Of a DNA stretch of 64,000 nucleotides, positions 62,291-64,000 are shown one piece after another. The translations under genes were made by a program, and so were the position numbers. The notes beneath the pieces are model-generated. The model did no database searches and was not told the DNA's origin. It saw only the letters and a list, made by a program, of their open reading frames with translations. This DNA comes from Cordylochernes scorpioides. Its lineage: Eukaryota; Arthropoda; Arachnida; Pseudoscorpiones; Chernetidae. The stretch spans positions 66,297,887 through 66,361,886 of the forward strand of contig CP092871.1 in NCBI GenBank assembly GCA_030710605.1, read 5' to 3'. Within the stretch, counting starts at the first letter, position 1, and each line of letters opens with the position of its first letter.

Positions 62291-64000
62291 ATGACTTATT
62301 TAGCGAAAGTAAGGAAATGCGATTTGAGCAAGTTGGCGTATGAACTCGGCGAGGTAGTACCGCCAGAGAGCAGGATCGTCGACTTAAAACACCTTATTTT
62401 GAATAGCCAATCTTACGAAGAAGAGTTCGCAAAGCAACTGTTGGAGACTCTGATCAAGGATCGGGAACGAATCGAGGAGCGGGAACGAATCGAGGATCGG
62501 AAACGAATCGAGGATCGGGAACGAATCGAACGGGAACGAAAAGAACAAATGGTAATGGAATTCGAGCTTGAGAAGCTGCGCATCCAGACTACACGCGGAA
62601 ACAACGATACGTCTCGAAGTACCAGCAATGACGCACATTACGAGATACGTAAACTGATGCCCAAGTACGAGTCGAAGGACAATGATTTGAGTTTTTACCT
62701 AATTCTTTTCGAAAGACAGGCAAAGCGACTAGGATTGGATGAAGACCAATGGGCGTTCAGCCTCCTAGGATTGCTACCTTACGAAATGACTCAATTAATC
62801 GCTCGGGAGACAGAAGAACAAAGCGGCGATTATAGGTTCGTGAAAAGGTTGCTCCTAAAACGGTACAAGTTGAGCCCCGAACAATTCAGACAAAAATTCG
62901 AGAAGCACGAGAGATCTCAAAAGGGTTCCTGGAGAGACTTCGCTTTCGAATTGCGAGGATATTTCAACGAATGGATCGAAGGAATGAACGTGGAAAATTT
63001 CGACGCCCTAAAGGATTTGTCCGTCACTAACCAGCTAAAGAAAAAAGTTCCAAATGTGCTGCGTAATCATCTCATTGACGATTGGACCAAGTTAAACAAC
63101 CCAGATGAGTTGGCGGATAAACTGGACGAGTACGAAAATGTTCGCACCGAGATGGGACCTCCGCATTGGAATGCGAAACACCTCATACCACCGTCGTTTC
63201 AGCAGAAATCTGCGAGATTCCCCAACCAAAGCGAAGTTAAAGAGACTAAACAAGGAACGAATGTTTCGGGTCAAGACGCTGCAAGGAACGAAATCAGTGA
63301 AACGTACCCTAACACCTTGAGGAGAATGGTCAACCGTACGATCAGAAACGACAAGGGAGAACCGAAGTGCTTCAACTGCAATCAGTTGGGGACACATTGC
63401 CAGAGACTGCCCAGCACCCAGGACTACGTTGACATGCCGAGGATGCGGTCAAACGGGACACAAGGAAAGGAATTGCACAAGACCCAAAGAAGGACTAAAA
63501 GTAGCCAACCTGGAAGTCGAAGGACTGGAGACTGTCCCGCCAGATGTATATTTGAAGGATGTCAAGATCGACAACAAGGAAACCGTGAAGGCAATGATAG
63601 ACACCGGGAGCAGCAGTTGTCTAATGAGAGAATCGGTCGCAAGGAGGATCAGCGTCGACATCGAACCAGACTCGACTAGTCTGTACGGCATCGGTAACCA
63701 GACTGCACCAGCTGCCAGGACCGTTGGGAAGACGACAGTCGACCTGGAGATTGATGGCATCGTCGGAAGGGAAATCACTGTATTCATTGTCAACGATGAT
63801 GCCCAACCCTATGATCTATTAATTGGAAGAACATGGACAGATCTGCCCTACGTATCCTTCGCCAGAATTGGTAAAAACTTGCATATTGGCTATTCATCCG
63901 AATTTCCGTTTGCTAATCTGCAAGAAGAAATCAAGTCGCGTCGCATCGAACTGAGAGCAACCGAAACTGTTCAGTTGGAGAGCGACTCCATTAACTTTAC
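62291..64000 (+). pseudogene. Gypsy gag-protease, one frame break at the first knuckle
   Basis: Starts MTYLAKVRKCDLSKLAYELG at 62291. The upstream in-frame ATG gives a hydrophobic, unlikely extension. A highly charged RERIEDR repeat (about residues 68-100) is coiled-coil-like. The capsid region is KLMPKYESKDNDLSFYLILF to VPNVLRNHLIDDWTKL. The first knuckle starts CFNCNQLG and the frame changes at GGGG (63389-63392). A one-base skip continues the knuckle pair (GHIARDC, CRGCGQTGHKERNC), then the protease AMIDTGSSSCLMRESVARRI, DLLIGRTWTDLP, and stays open to the end of the window. The break could be a mutation or a frameshift site. The annotation is called pseudogene for caution. Confidence 0.8.

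Larger units (their letters stand above)
61778..64000 (+). mobile_element. Gypsy-type LTR retrotransposon, leaving the window at the right
   Basis: Internal region of a Gypsy-like element: untranslated leader with minisatellite (61778-62290), gag (62291 on), two CCHC knuckles, and protease to the window edge. No LTR is visible on the left, where LINE-C adjoins directly. GGCGCCATCCCGACCAG just after the joint (61779 on) is the kind of text seen near Gypsy leaders, but I do not call it a primer-binding site. Confidence 0.75.

Noticed and set aside
62384-62638. Ser/Phe/Arg repeat frames on the minus strand
   Set aside because: They are antisense to the RERIEDR repeat of the Gypsy gag.

Overview
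No host gene is supportable anywhere in these 64 kb. The window is AT-rich eukaryotic DNA made almost entirely of transposable elements inserted into one another: LTR elements of the BEL/Pao, Copia and Gypsy types, at least seven kinds of non-LTR element (LINE), Helitrons, long-armed mariner-like elements, a terminal-inverted-repeat (TIR) transposon with an unfamiliar transposase-like protein, and small MITE and SINE insertions. This mix points to an arthropod genome. A spider or other arachnid is my best guess from the protein types, but it is not proven. LINE-B, LINE-E and LINE-G are visibly GC-richer than their surroundings. LINE and copy letters used here are my own labels.

Left third (1-24872). 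A BEL/Pao gag fragment runs off the left edge. It is followed by a decayed copy of the unfamiliar TIR-transposon protein and a pogo/Tigger-like MITE. A Copia element (Copia-A; primer-binding site 3299, gag 12576, protease/integrase 23756-24872) has been opened twice. A Jockey/X-like LINE (LINE-A, 3370-12560) sits in its leader and itself contains a nearly complete, GC-rich Tx1-like LINE (LINE-B, 5599-10697) lodged in a TC/GA microsatellite. A second Copia (Copia-B, 13487-23750, 5-bp duplication GGCTC) sits in the Copia-A protease. Copia-B in turn carries a very young gag-protease-only Pao element (16725-19663, two 359-bp LTRs with one difference) and, in its 3' LTR, a 2.6-kb transposon with CAC-starting ~180-bp TIRs and a TAA duplication (20978-23592).

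Right two thirds (24873-61777). One R1-like LINE (LINE-C copy 1) lies tail-to-tail with a second copy on the minus strand. I infer that copy 2 runs from 28834 to 61777 and has been split by two Helitrons. Helitron-1 (30457-31340) is small. Helitron-2 (31983-60687) spans 28.7 kb because two mariner-like elements with long outward-facing arms (MarA 34071-47430; MarB 48055-59530) sit inside it and were themselves filled with LINEs. At both Helitrons, removing the insert joins the LINE reading frame exactly between an A and a T.

Right edge (61778-64000). A Gypsy element starts here, with a 27/54-bp minisatellite before its gag. The gag-protease frame runs off the window.

Most coding regions are broken by stops, frameshifts or insertions. 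The best preserved are LINE-B ORF2, the Copia-B reverse transcriptase/RNase H block, and the gag-protease frame of the young Pao element. The genes do not form a pathway. Each belongs to its own element, and the biology of the window is the order in which these elements inserted.
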